Assembly (NCBI GenBank): GCA_045837725.1
Contig: JBEWZL010000152.1
Span: forward strand, 434,001 to 498,000
Source: Vermamoeba vermiformis
Lineage: Eukaryota; Tubulinea; Echinamoebida
Direction of reading: 5' to 3'
DNA: 64,000 nucleotides
Part shown: piece after piece, positions 44,752 through 57,700 of the stretch
How positions within the stretch are numbered: position 1 is the first letter of the stretch
Layout of the letters: the number at the start of each line of letters is the position of its first letter
Notes under the pieces: model-generated
What the model was told of the DNA's origin: nothing
Seen by the model: only the letters and a program-made list of their open reading frames with translations
Database searches by the model: none
Made by a program: the position numbers and the translations under genes

Positions 44752-45154
44752 AATTTTTCTTGCTAATAGATCGGATCAAAGTGCATTATCGCGGATAAGC
44801 GTTAGCCAGTAGATGTGAGCGTAACGCCTCTGTAACGGTAAATTAAGATGTGTGGGTGTCACTAACGGGCTGGGCCAAACAATAATTTGGTGAGCCAATC
44901 TCGAGAATAAATTCGTTCGAAACTGCCCAAAACGATTCACAATCCTCTAAATTCAAGGGGAATTTCCTGCAGTTCTTCAATATATATTTTTGGAAAGAAC
45001 TCTAGATTAAATATTATCACACTTCAATGGGCCCATTGAGGTGGGTATTAGGTACCGTCTGGAAAAAGTGACTTTTAGCGTTCATAAGATCCAAATTAGA
45101 TTATCGTATTTTATTTACATGTTGGGTTATTATATTATACAAGGTGTTGAGTAC
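44752..45154. other. Intergenic between paralogues B and C
   Basis: A 403 bp gap upstream of gene B and downstream of gene C. It contains the 16 bp perfect palindrome TCAATGGGCCCATTGA at 45024-45039, a possible regulatory site. No gene is seen. Confidence 0.4.
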
Positions 45155-46886
45155 TTAGTTGGGGAAGACCAACGTCGGTACTGAATTGTTGTAGCTTCCT
45201 AGTTTAAATAAATCGCGGTCGGGAGCGCAATCCAAAGCCGAAAACGGTTCAAAGTCGAAATTAGATTGATAATTAGTTGTGTTGGTGTGTCCTCGTGGCA
45301 CGTAGTATTTGTTGATTAATTGAGGTTGATGGCTTGAATAAGAAGTTGACATCAGGGGTTGTAGCTGCGTAAATTTCTCTTCGTACTGATGCATCATATT
45401 GTTCTCTTCGTAAACAGGCTGCGCGTTGTATTGCATAAAGTACTCGTCGCCGAATTGTGAAGACAAAGGACGCACTGAGACGACTTCTTTTTGTTTGTGC
45501 AAGTACTCGCCGTTAGTTGTAGCGTGATAGTGTTCAGCTTGTTGCTTGAGTTCGTTCAATTCTTCAGCAAAATTGTCAAACTCGCGCGCCGGCGCTGAGG
45601 ATTGATTGGCGACAGAAGTGGAGCTGTGGTAGACCACATCGACAAGAGTTTCTTCTTTCTTGATGTGTTGGATGGGGGCTGAAGAGTGCGAGTGCGGCTG
45701 TTGTTTGCAGCACACTTCAGGAGCAGCGACTGCACCGTGATGAGCCTTGAACGCATCGAGCCAAGCTTTGAGTTTGAGTTCGAGTGAGGCCCAACCGTTG
45801 CTGCGAGTGCCACCATTCATGTACTGCGAGAGAATTCCTTGACTGACATCGATGTCTTGTGCCAAATCTTTTTGAAGTTTGTTGACCACTTTGAGCGCCT
45901 CGCGGACTTGTTCGACGAGCTGGTCGTTGGGACAAGTTCTGACGTATTGCAAGATTCTGGTTTCTTTGTCGGCAGCAATGATCTTTCTTCGTTTGCGAGG
46001 AGGTTCTTGGCAAGAGTCGTCATCTTCAGCGCTCGAGTGTTCAACTTGTGCTTCTTGCGCGATTTCTTGTTCAACCTCGGAGGGATCACGGCAGATCTTG
46101 CAAACAATAAACACAAAGCTAGTTGGAAGGTAGCCAATGGCCTCGTAAGGGTTGCCCTTCAAGATAGCACTGTGTGTTGGTACGTGGGCACTAAATTGAC
46201 ACAAGTTTAGCGAATATTCGTCCGGACAACACAAACACAGAAAAAATATTCCGAGACTTCCAGAAATAGGCCACTGGATCGTGTTAAAACTTGAACTTAC
46301 AAGCAATAAGCGCCCGGGCAGTGTACGCAACGGTAGATTTTGCCTCTGCTTTTTGACGTAGCAGCTCCGCAGACCTGACACTTGTGTGACGGGCAACCCC
46401 TAAGCCCAGATTAGAAAATGAATAAAGATATCAATCGATTGACGAAACTACGACGGAATGTTCTCCGCAGTGGTTAGGAAATTCAGTTTTTAGAAGGCTG
46501 TTTTCAAAAAGATTCTAGCCGGAATTTGGGTCATTTTGATCACATCCGCGTGCAAGGAGAAATACCACTTGAATTTGTAAAGCGAGGAATGTACGCGCGA
46601 GCTTACCATCGAGGCTTGGACAACTTGGTACCAGGTGGTAAGCAGTCGGGGTGGTACGCCTTTGGACAGAAGCTGCAGTAAATGAGACCGCGGTCGTCTT
46701 TACCGCAAGTGAAGCAATTTAGCTCGTGCTGCACGAAATGAATATTAGTACTTGTAATTTAGGCATTAGAAGAAGCGAACTATCTGCGAGACAAGTATAA
46801 AAGTGTTGAGATCAGATTTGAAGTGTCGAACGTTCGCGTAGCAAACAGTTCTCAGACTCGACGAGCATACAACTTACTTGCATCAT
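45155..46886 (-). CDS. PHD-like zinc module plus HTH protein, paralogue C
   Basis: I place the start at ATGATG (46886), giving a tiny first coding exon, M-M-Q, joined to HELNCFTCGKDDRGLIYCSF. The equivalent join in paralogue D is D-M-Q to H-E-P-C-C-F. The module continues CPKAYHPDCLPPGTKLSKPR, GCPSHKCQVCGAATSKSRGK, IYRCVHCPGAYC and FIVCKICRD. A basic stretch (PPRKRRKIIA) precedes the HTH (KLQKDLAQDIDVSQGILSQY, then MNGGTRSNGWASLELKLKAW), here in one exon. The C-terminal half is Gln/Tyr/Ser-rich. It is probably a nuclear DNA- or chromatin-binding regulator. About 430 residues. A, C and D keep near-identical GAATSKSRGK blocks, so they duplicated relatively recently or are under strong constraint there. 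Confidence 0.78.
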
Positions 46887-47567
46887 TGAATAATAATGGT
46901 AGCTGAAATATGTAGGTTGTTAACTGTGGTGTTTGCCACTGATCTAAAATGCCAACTAGTTGACTGGGACCATAACACAGAATAAATAGTTTCTTGTCAT
47001 GTGTTAGTTGGCAACAAAAATTATGTAGAGCCAAAGTGCTACTCGAAAACTCGCCTAAAAACCAAAAAAATTGGAAATCATCGCGGAAATCTCGCAAAGT
47101 GGGTCCTATCGTAACATGAAGCACGCTTTTTTTCTCTTTGCTCGTTGTTTTTCGTATCAATATTTAGCTCGTGCGAATTTTGACGGAATACTCGCTAAGT
47201 TGGCAAACCAATTCCCGTTTTTATTTAAAGTCGCTGTTTTCTGTGGATCCATGTCAATAAACTGAATAACCGAGTTCCCGGAGGCGCGCGATATATGGGC
47301 ACGGTACGCAGCTCTCGATTAGATTTGCAAACTGCGAGGTACGGCCGTTCTCGAAAACTTAATTTTCTGTGTAGACAGCGGTTTTCTTTATGACATTGTA
47401 TTTCTCTGGTTATGACTAATATTAACAGAGGTATTTATTCGGGTTATATTTACAACTTGGCGCGTTAGAGTGCCAAGCTTTGAATTCAAAATTGATTTAC
47501 ACAATAAATTGGCATTTAGGCGCAACAAATCGCCGGTTGACACGCGTGAAAAAGTCCGATATCGGAA
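46887..47567. other. Intergenic between paralogues C and D
   Basis: A 681 bp AT-rich gap upstream of gene C. A 102-residue minus-strand open frame at 46852-47160 overlaps the first exon of gene C in another frame. It is Phe/Leu-rich and matches nothing I know, so I treat it as chance. The promoter of gene C should be here. Confidence 0.4.
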
Positions 47568-50027
47568 CTACTTCCATATCTCCGAGGGGCGAGGGTGCGG
47601 TGGCATAAATGCTGGTCCCGGTCTGTTCAGTAGCGGATCGAGAATGCGCGGTACTGGAGGGAGTTGCCTGTCAAAATTGGAACCAGCTGTCATTTGTTGT
47701 CCTGGGTTGGAGGTCGCAGAAGAGTACGATGACAAGTTGGGTAGTCCTGGTGCCGTAGGCGCGAAGGGTAGTGACGGTGACATGCCAAAACTTTGGCCGT
47801 TTCGCTTGTCAGGTGTCGGTTGTATGTTAAACGGGAATTGATTCTGGTGTGGTGCGGAGGCGGAGTTGTTGTTGTTCGCAATGTGATTGGGACTACTAAT
47901 TGACTGGGTGATCATTGTAGTTAATGAGCTGTTCGTCTGTTGCATGGTGTTAGCGACAAAATTTCCTTTTTGAGCGGATGCGTTCGCTTGGTATGCATTT
48001 GGAGACGGGAAATTGTTCATATGACTGCGAATAGGCTGTGAATTCGGGCCTGGATTTGAATTCGATTCAGCTTTGAAGCTGTTCGGTGAGTGCGTGTGAT
48101 TCAGGCCTTGCGACATTGGATCGAAGAATTGTGGCGGGTACGACGGTGTGGGCACGAGGTGCAATGGTGTAGGCATGTGCGGCACTGGATACATGTGCGT
48201 GAAGTTGCCGTGCATGTTGCTGAACTGGTGCTGTGGGGGTATGAAGCTGTGATAATAGCCTGGCTGCATATTGTTCGTAGGAGGCATGCCAGCACTGTTG
48301 ATATGCTGTGGCGCGCTCATTGACGGCGCGTTTGATGTGTGATTTGCGTGCATGGACTCGTGGAGGTGATTGTGAGTGTAGTGCTCGTCTGCTGAAAATC
48401 CAGTCTGTAAATTAACTCTGTAGGGCTGCGAGTGTGTCGGCTGACTGTAATTGTTGCTGACATTAGTCGGGGTGAAGGACGACACGAGTTGTTGGTGCAC
48501 TTCTGGATGTATGTTCGCGAAGTGGCTGCTCGAGTAAAACTGACTCTCCAACTTCAGTCTATTCGTCTCAATTTGCTCGCGCTTCTTATCTAATTCATAG
48601 TCCAGTATAGGATCGCCATTAGCAGCGAGCCACTTGCGCACTCGATCTTCAAACTCAACCCAGCCAGAGATTCGGCTTTTTTCATTCATGAAGGCACTCA
48701 ATGTGCTCTCGCTTACTCGTAGATCTTTTGCAACTTGCTTTTGAGACACCCTGTTGATGTGCATAAGCCTCTTCAGCGAATAGATCAGCTCGACATTTGG
48801 GGTGAGAGGATCGACCTCGTTTCGTTCACTTTTGGGCTTCTTAGCAGGAGGAGGCACTTGATCAGAACCACTAGGACTCTCTTCTGATCCAGTACTGGTT
48901 CTATTGGTTCTCTTTCTTTTGCGAATAAGTATTAAAAGTTCTCCCTCATCGGCATCGGCTTTCGAACCTTCGGTCGGTTCCAAGCCTGGTTCTTGTTTGG
49001 TCTGCGAAATCTGTTAGCGATCTTCGCTGCTGGGTGCAATTGCTGAAAAAAGTTGATCTTGGCACGCCGAAGGCAGATTTGCAAAGATAAATTGCGCGTA
49101 AATTTGAGCAAAGTTTAATATCTCGATTTGTGATTAAAACCGTTTAAGTGCTTAGAATTCTAATCGATAATTGCTAGAATAATTGCTTAGAAATCGCGAT
49201 TATTACGTACTCGTCGCCGTTCAAGACAAGGTGGACAATTAATGAAAAAGAAGCTCGTCGTGTGATATCCGTACTTCTCGAGGGGATTCGTAGCGAAAAC
49301 GCGACTATCGACTGGCAAATGAGTGCTGAACAATAATTTGGTGAGTTGGTCTTCAGGATGCGACAACAATTGTAAACTACATACAAACAATAGGCAGACG
49401 GGCAATAAGCGCATCGGTAAATTTTGCCTCGGCTCTTAGAGGTAGCAGCTCCACATACCATGCACTTGTGCGACGGACAACCCCTGAATTGAGTGAGTAT
49501 TAGCGAAATAATTCTAAATTTCAGTGAGCTGATCTCAGATGCGTGCCACGTTAATCACCGATTTATCGTATTTGGCTCGCAAAGAATAATATTTAAGATT
49601 GACAATTATTATATGTTAATCGCAATAACTGACGAATTACTAACCATCGTGGAGCGGTGATCTTCGTTCCCACAGGTAAACAAGCTGCATGAAATGTTTT
49701 TGGACAAAAACTACATGGAATTAAGTCTTCGTCTTCTTTGCCACACATAAAGCAACATGGCTCGTGCTAATTATATGAAAATTAGCGAAAAATAATAAAA
49801 ATGAAACAGCTGAGATGCCGGAAATAAATCGAAAGTGGCTGCAACTTACCTGCATATCTGAGTGAATATCCCGTTTTTTAGGCTTGATTTCAGCCGGCTA
49901 AGTCACACAAGGATGAGTTTGCGTGGATTAAATTTAATTAACCAAACGGAGGTACCTCTTGTTCCGGCTGAAGCTTTTCAGCCCCGTCAGCACCAGCACT
50001 GCTGGCAAGACTTTGCTGTTCTTCCAT
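47568..50027 (-). CDS. PHD-like zinc module plus HTH protein, paralogue D
   Basis: Starts at the ATG at 50027 (MEEQQSLASSAGADGAEKLQ). Short exons give HEPCCFMCGKEDEDLIPCSF, CPKTFHAACLPVGTKITAPR, GCPSHKCMVCGAATSKSRGK, IYRCAYCPSAYC and FFINCPPCLE. The large last exon starts acidic, has a nuclear-localisation-like RKRKRTNR, then the HTH VSQKQVAKDLRVSESTLSAF with MNEKSRISGWVEFEDRVRKW. Its tail of about 300 residues is rich in Asn, Pro, His, Gln and Ser, typical of an activation or condensate-forming region. About 640 residues, the longest of the four. VPS45 lies upstream on the same strand, about 120 bp away. Confidence 0.8.
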
Positions 50028-50149
50028 GGTCTTAGAGCGCAACTATCAGTGCAGCAAAACCGCTTTGTGCGACAAATATTTGCCTCACTGGGCACTAAAA
50101 AAGGCAATTACCTCCGTGCGCTAGAACTGCTGCAAAATCTAGCGTCCGT

Positions 50150-52765
50150 TCATTCCTGACCTTCTTTGGGTGCCTTCGCAATAACCTTGATGTATTCTTC
50201 GCTACGTAAATTGAGGACGCGTTAGTCTCAAGTTTTTGTAAAATTACCTAATATGGGGTGCGTGATCTATTCTGCATCTGAAAAATAGACAAGTGAACGG
50301 GTAGTGAAATGATGAATCAAACTCGATTCTTTGTGTGGCAAATATTCGTGCGAGTAAAGTGTGGCAATTATTCATGGGCCAAAATTGGATTTTCTGTGAA
50401 CGGGTAACCGCATCTCGATCTAACGCTCAAATCGTAAGGTTAACATAAATAGAGTTTACTAGATACGCAAGAGGCTGTTCTAGACGCTTTCCGGCGATTT
50501 TAATGATATTCCATGACGTCCTCGATAAAACTGATAAACGAACCATAATTAGTGAATGAAATTTTACGCGAGATGGTAATGATTTTAATCTCCTTCGTTA
50601 CCAATAAAAATCTGGGAGCATAAGATAGCTTACCTTTTGTAGTTATGGATAGCATTACCACCAATCACAACGTTGATGCCAGTGTTGCGCTGATTGAACT
50701 CGTACACTGCAACAGCTTCTTCGTAGCAAGTGCCGCCTGCCATGAAGATGATCACTTCAGTTGGACGTTCTTTAGTGGCAGGTGGATCGACGTAAGGGAA
50801 GGCCACATCGCTCAATGTACCGGTCTGCAGATCGGCCAAAACTCGCTTGACCAAAGACTCGTTCTGCGAGTAGATATTCGTTACACCCATCAGACCACGC
50901 TTGATCTGACCGCGAGCAATGTCGAGCAAGTTCTTGTTCTTGAACAGATCAATGTCCATGCTGCGTCGCTTCTCACCAGCGTAATCGCGCAATTGCTTGA
51001 AAATAGCGAGCACACTCGGGGACAAGTTCTTCTTCGAGGCCAGAGCATTGACGAGCGATGAGAGCTCGTTGTTGGCAGTGGACTCGTAGCGCAGACTGTA
51101 CAAGAGCACTACACGCAGCGCGTCCTCACCTGAAATGTGCGAGTCATCCAACAACTGCTTGACTTTCTGCGACAAATTGCTGTCAGTCACTCGGTCTTAA
51201 AGTACTATATACACACGTATATTACGTACATTCAATGCATCAGCGTGGCCGTGGTGGCTAGAGAGTTCTTGTTCGAGTTCAGACACGGTCAGCAATTGAC
51301 GACGTTGGATGTGGCGTTGCAACTCTTCCACAATCTTCACGTGCTTGGAGACGTTGCCCGACAGCTTCTTGAATTCAGGATATTGTTCCACAAAGTTTTT
51401 CATGTCCTCTGTGGTGGGTGGGTTAGTGCTCAAGTCTCGTGTAACAGCATCAGCCCTACTCACCAATCGAAGCAATGTTCTGATTGATTTGCATCTTCTC
51501 TTTGTATTGATCGACGAGGTCTTTGATGGCAATGCCGAGGTCACCAAAGTTCTTGTACATGTTTTCACGATAAAACGGATCTTGTTCTGACAACACGAGC
51601 TGTTCTTTCTTCTCGCCGCCCTTAGCAATCTCCACTCTGTTGTTGCTGATACCCAAGTGGTCGTGTGTCATGGCTTGATACGTCCATTGCAGCAACAATG
51701 GGGTGACTGGATCGTCTTTCCGATCCAACACTAACACAACGGCCGGATTATTTCTAACGCAGTCGTTAATATCAGCGTTATATATCTATATTGCCTTATA
51801 ATTACCTCAAATTGCTGAACAAAGATTTCTGTGATCTCATTCTCGTCTGAAAGATGGCCGTTAACACTCGTTCCCTATTATAATGTATCTACATGGCACT
51901 TACAGTCAGTTCTTGAGCTATTTGCATCGTCACATCAGATGAGCGGGCAAATCGAACATTAGGCTTCAAGCGCATGGACAAGCAGCACGAGATGATGCCG
52001 TCGCACATGCGATTCAACTTCTCGCGCCAGTGATCAGTGCGCGGTGAGAGACAGTGTCGCAAGTTCAATGTGAACAGGTCTGTGTTGACTGCAAAGTAAT
52101 CTGCGAAGAATTCCTGTGCACGACAGATCAGCACTCAGGAACAACAGCAGCGGCACACGTAGTACTTACATTGACTTCTTGCACGACTTCATGCTCGTCT
52201 GAAGCGGCCAATTGTTCTAAATAAGTGTTGCTCACGGCATTTGAGAAGACTAAGAGAACATTATGCGATTAGAAGACTTGCTGCAGATCTGGATGGCCTC
52301 GTTGACACTTACATAAATAGTATTCGCCATACTTAGGCTTTCTTAATTCAGCTTTCAATTGATTGAGATTGTCTTCAGTGGGTCGCAAGAAACAGACGGC
52401 CTTTAAGTGAGCCATGACCTCCCGATTCGGTGTATCCAACCTCTCGAACAGATAAACCTCTTCTTGCAATATTTCTGATTGACTATATGCCATACTAACA
52501 ATACCAGCCTGCCATTGAAAATTGCGTTATTTTTACAGGACGGGTAATTTTCGAAAATTATCGTTTTATTTCAAACAAAAACGAAATAATTTAATAAGGC
52601 GAAATTATACTCGTGCGTAATGGAGTATAAATAATAATATGCTAGATTCTAATTAATAATATTTAATTCACTTACTGTTTCAGAATCTAACAGTAGCACT
52701 TTCATGCCGGGTGCTAACTTGACCATTTTCGACACATAGTCGCGTACTGCTTTGATGACGTTCAT
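50150..52765 (-). CDS. VPS45: VPS45-like Sec1/Munc18 protein
   Basis: Starts [20 protein letters not shown] at 52765, which matches the VPS45 N-terminus M-N-V-x-x-A-V-x-x-Y-x-S-K-M. Then come [20 protein letters not shown] and [60 protein letters not shown] and [18 protein letters not shown], all conserved Vps45 blocks. The last coding exon ([17 protein letters not shown]) follows an unusually long intron of about 430 bases (50210-50635). About 560 residues. VPS45 binds endosomal syntaxins (Tlg2/Stx16) and drives SNARE assembly at the trans-Golgi network and endosomes. It diverges from the secreted protease gene across 139 bp. Confidence 0.93.
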
Positions 52766-52904
52766 TGTATAATTGCGTTTGTTATTGTAATGATCTAATT
52801 GTGCGCTCAGAGTCCGCGTCAGTCATGAAATAACGAAATTTTCAATTGATCTATTTTTCAAGTAACACGCACCAACAATCCACAAGACCTCGAGCAATGA
52901 TATT

Positions 52905-54264
52905 ATGGTACTCAAACGTGCATTATTAGTTGCATTTCTATTGTTCTTGCACGCATACGCGACGATCGACAACTTGCCTGCACTGATCAAACAAACTAAG
53001 CCAGCAATTGTCTCAATTTATGTTTATAACAAAGGCGATGAATTAATAGAAGGTGGAAGTGGATTTTTCATATCGGAGGATGTCATAGTCTCGAGCAGAC
53101 ACGGTAAGGCTCAGTTTTAAATAGGATGTAAAGTGAAATCCGGTTATCAGAAAATTTCAATAAATATCTAAACAGTCGTTATCGTATGCAAATACATAAG
53201 CACGATTTTCCCTACAATTCTCATCTTTGGCTGTTATAGTACGGAGAAATACAGCTCGACGAGATTTTGTCGCGTCAGCAACGTGAAATCCTTTAGATTA
53301 CATTTAAATCTTGGAAATCGATATGAATTCTAATACATATACTATTCATAGTATTTTGGAAACAAAAAAAGCTCCCAGAAGCCTTTTCTGCGCGAGTTCG
53401 GACGAACGACCGAGACAATCCCGTTGTGTACACGATTAAATCCATTATCCATGACGATGTAGATACGGATTTGATACTATTGAAGGTAATTTCAGCACGA
53501 TATTTCCATCAAAATCGTACACGTCACCACCCGATCCGAGTGTGGGTCTCTGCAGCCCAGACAAGTCTGACAGTATTATATGCATTAGGTCGATACTGAA
53601 GGCCATTCACAGCCCTATTTAACACTCGCGGATGAAGTGCCTGATGAGGGCGAAGAAGTGTTTGTCATTAGCAGTCCTGAAGGACTTGAAGGCGTCGTCA
53701 CCACTGGTACGTGTATTGCAACTATTCTTCGACCATATTAGGCAATAGAGCGCTAATATCACATTAGGTATCATTTCAGCGCACCACAATGAAATAGACA
53801 TGCAGATCAGCTGTCCAATATCGAGTGGCAGCAGTGGTGCGCCAGTGATGAACAAGCGCGGTGAAGTGGTGGGCATTGTGAACGGTTATTTCACTGTGGG
53901 GCAACTCATCAACTTCGCAATCAATGTGCGTCGCTTAGAGATGCTGGTGTTGGATGTGGATCACACACAGCGCGACAACTGGCCGACCTTGCCCGAGTGG
54001 ACAGCGACACACAGCACAGTGATCCCCAACAACAACGTTTCCACCACGACACTGCCCTCCTCGCTGTGGAGTCCGCTCCGATGGTGGGCTGGTGTCGCTA
54101 ACTTCACGAAGGCAATCTTTGGCACGAGTAAGACTGTCACACCGATGCCTGATCCGACCACCACTAGCACCAATAAGGCGAGTCCAACTCCTTCGACCAC
54201 ACCAGCCCCCTCTCCTATTGATGACCCACTTGTCCGTTCGCGTCGCGAAACTTGTGCCAAGTGA
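52905..54264 (+). CDS. Secreted HtrA-like trypsin-fold serine protease
   Basis: The ATG at 52905 starts a signal peptide (MVLKRALLVAFLLFLHAYAT). Exon 1 ends ISEDVIVSSRH, placing the catalytic His just before an intron of about 245 bases. The next exon has DDVDTDLILLKV, with the catalytic Asp in D-x-D-L-x-L-L-K-V. The third residue is in SCPISSGSSGAPVMNKRGEV (G-S-S-G, then the usual G-x-V-V-G-I-V). This order and spacing are those of the S1C/HtrA protease fold. There is no PDZ domain. Instead a Thr/Pro/Ser-rich tail of about 100 residues ends in a basic stretch (VRSRRETC). A secreted or vacuolar enzyme is likely. The residue before His is Arg rather than Ala or Gly, so activity needs testing. 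Confidence 0.72.
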
Positions 54265-54739
54265 TGCACATTCTCCTCACAATGGTGATTTGTACATAGA
54301 ACTCGTTTGTTTGTAATTGTAATATAGTTGTTTTGTTAATTAAGGTCTTGATTGTGACTTAGAATAGCTCCCTTGGTGGATTATTGGAGAAATGCCTTAA
54401 AGGTGCGATCCGGACGGAACGTGATCCAGATGGGACACAATTGTCCGCTAGTGACTTGTAACGAACTCTAAGGAGTCGAGCTAAGAGTATTCCATATTGT
54501 GGTCTTAATGTCATTCTGGGAATCATTTGCTGTTTTTCGTGAAGAGATACTGAGCCAATTTATGGGACCATAAAAATTCACAGTTCTGATTCACGCGCAT
54601 TTTCTGGTGCTTAATAAGTTACAAAGATATTTAGAAAGGACCACATGACCTTTGACTGATCATAATTAGAGCTAATCATTGACAGTACTTCGAGTTATTT
54701 GTGATATCAAGCGAAGAAGATTCGACTCGCGCAATAACA
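54265..54739. other. Intergenic between protease and RasGEF genes
   Basis: A 475 bp gap between two genes on the plus strand. It should hold the protease 3' untranslated region and the RasGEF promoter. I see no open frame, RNA gene or clear repeat. Confidence 0.4.
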
Positions 54740-57700
54740 ATGTCTCGGCTAGGACTATCAACGAGTAATTCACCAACTTCACTACCAGCAATATCAGTAT
54801 TGTCTTCGAGTGATAGCTTTAGTGCTGAATCAGGTAATTTTGATTGAATAGTTAGATCTGCCGCTAATTACATAACGACCAATAATTTAACAAACAGTAA
54901 ATCTGACATATTAATAATTAATATAAATGAATGACAATTAAAATAAGGCACACAGAATTAAATCAGGGGTGAAGGAGTTTCTCATCCTCTCGCGTCCCAA
55001 CTATAATTTCTTTACGCGTATCAAAATCGTTACGTGATACCAATTCATTTATAGAACATATTCTTATGGTATATTTAGCTCCAATTCCGAACCGATATCA
55101 GTACTAACGATCAACCCAAATTTACAGACAATGAAAGAAGCGGCGAAGAACCAACGTCAGCTAAAATATTACAAAATATAGAAGATATTCTAGAAGGATG
55201 TAAGTGCAATAATTAATGCTACTTAAAATTACGGACGTTTTGGATCGCGGGAATTATTTTTCCTTCCACTGAAACAAATGCAATGCTTTCATGATATTAT
55301 TCCTTCTCAATCATTTCTCTTATTCAAATATAAACTCTTCTTTGACGAATTCCGATCCACAAGCAGTGTCACGAAAATGATTTCCGTACACAAAGAACGT
55401 TCTAGAATTGAAGTCTTATAATCCATTCTAACACGTTATTAGCTGGAAGTAGCAGTAGCTCTAAAGAAGTAGGATGGCAAGCGGCTAGAATCAAGACTAA
55501 GCGAAAACGTTCAAGCGCACCACGACCAATTGTGTCGAATCCGATCGTGGAAGTGTCTGAGCCCATCACGCCTTCCACCTCGCCTCCTAGTAACGCAGGC
55601 GCTATATTTATGCAAGCACGTGCTGCTAATAATGGTCCCGCGACATTGGCGCCAACATCATTTAGTGATTCTAAATGGCAATCTTACTCGCGCCAAAATC
55701 GCGCCCGTTCAAAATCGATCGGTAAGCCAAATAGAACTGTACAATAGAACACATTGTTGCATTGACGCCGATCTATATTTATCGGCAACTTAGGTCAACC
55801 GAAATTTCCAAAGATTTCGAAATTTGAACCTCACCGCTAATTTATATGATTCTAATTATTGTAGGTAATATCGTGGATCAAACAAATCTAAAAATAGAAG
55901 GCTTTGCGACACTAGCACTAACACCCGCCAAGAGTATTGTTCGATTAATTTTGTCGCGACTCGATCTAACAACAATCACGACCTGCTTGCAAGTACGTTG
56001 ATGCCCATTTGTATATTATACTCGGTGCATATTTGCTCAATGTAATCACATAGGTCTGTCGGACGTGGGCTAATCTGCAGACTGACAAGACATTTTGGAG
56101 CATGGTGTACAAGCACTACGAAGAGCGATTGAAGCGTAAGTGCTCAATAGACAGCCAACAGATGTATTAATGCAATGACTAGAGCGCGATGAGAAAAATG
56201 TGAATATATGGGAGGCCTCGATTGAAGACAAAACAATCATTGAAGTATGAATCGCATTCTTTGCAACTATTTCACGTACTAACCGCGTCTCAGGACAAGG
56301 ATGGAAATATCAAATTTGCAACGCTGAACGGTCTCGTTGAGAAATTGACCCCTGCAGAACATATTCCCAGTACGTAGAACTCACTTAATGACACTTTTGA
56401 CACTTGTAATTGACACTTGCCCCGCAGACACATCAGACGCCGATGCATTGTTGACGACCTATCCGACCTTCACCACCGCGCAACAACTCGTGCGCAAGTT
56501 GTTTGAACGGTACAACGTGCCACCGCCTGCGAATAATAAGAACTTGGACGAGTACGCCAAGAATTTTGTGAAACCCATTCAAGTGCGCGTGTGTCACATT
56601 CTGAAGAAGTTTGTCATGTGGAAGTACGCCACGCTCGACAGGCACTTGATCAACTTGCTCAAAGTGGTGTCGAAATTGATGGAGGACAGACTCGGCGTGA
56701 CACTCAAATACACGATCATCAAAGAGAGCATGAAACTCGCCGAACAGCGCAACACACCACGCGCATCAATTGCACCCAAACCCGCAGCACCAACGACCAA
56801 GCCAGCGAAGACAGGCGTCAAACTGCTGCAGCCTGTCAAAGAGAAGAACGGACTGCTCTTGCACACCAACAGTGAACTGCTCGCCAAGCAACTGACACTC
56901 ATTGAATTTGAGACCTATGCAGTGATCCAAGCACAAGAACTGATTGGCGAGTCTTGGAACAAAAAGAACAAAGATCAGTTGTCACCCAACATTCGCAAAA
57001 TGATTGATCGGTAAGTGCATCGATATTAATAGCGTCGTAAGTGCCATAGTAACACTGCAACGTAGATTCAATTACACGACGAAATCTATCGTGACGTTGT
57101 TGCTGCAAGAAGAAAAATTGAAGACGCGTGCCAAGTTATTCGTCAAATTCATCAAAATCGCTGCGGTAAGTTGACGCATGATTAGGCTCCAAAGCCTATC
57201 AAATATTAACCCAATTATTAATTAGGCGCTGCGTAAAATCAACAACTTCCACACACTGATGGCCGTGCTGTCAGGACTGAATGACGGTCCAATTTTCCGA
57301 TTGAAAGCGACCAAAGAACAAATACCGCCCAAGTGGCTCAAAGTGTGGGAAGAGCTGCAGTCCCTCATGTCGCACGAAGGCTCTTACGCCAATTATCGCC
57401 ACGCGCTCTCAGCTGCACAGCCCCCCTGCATTCCTTACATGTACGTAGCGTCGAATTCGTTCAATATAACGCTCAGAGCTAATCCTCGTGCTACACAGAG
57501 GTATCTATCTCCGCGACTTGGTGTACATTGAATCGAACAATGCCCCCGAAGAGGTCAAAGTCCCTGACGGCATTCAATTCAAGCAGAAGAAACAAGTCTT
57601 CAGCGTGATCAAACTGCTGCAGACCTATCAAGAGCACCCGTACGCTTTTGAGCCCAACGACGAGTTGATTCAAATGCTCAACACGCTGCCCACAGTGAGT

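Noticed and set aside
46852-47160. 102-residue minus-strand open frame upstream of paralogue C
   Set aside because: It overlaps the M-M-Q first exon in another frame and matches nothing, so it is most likely chance.
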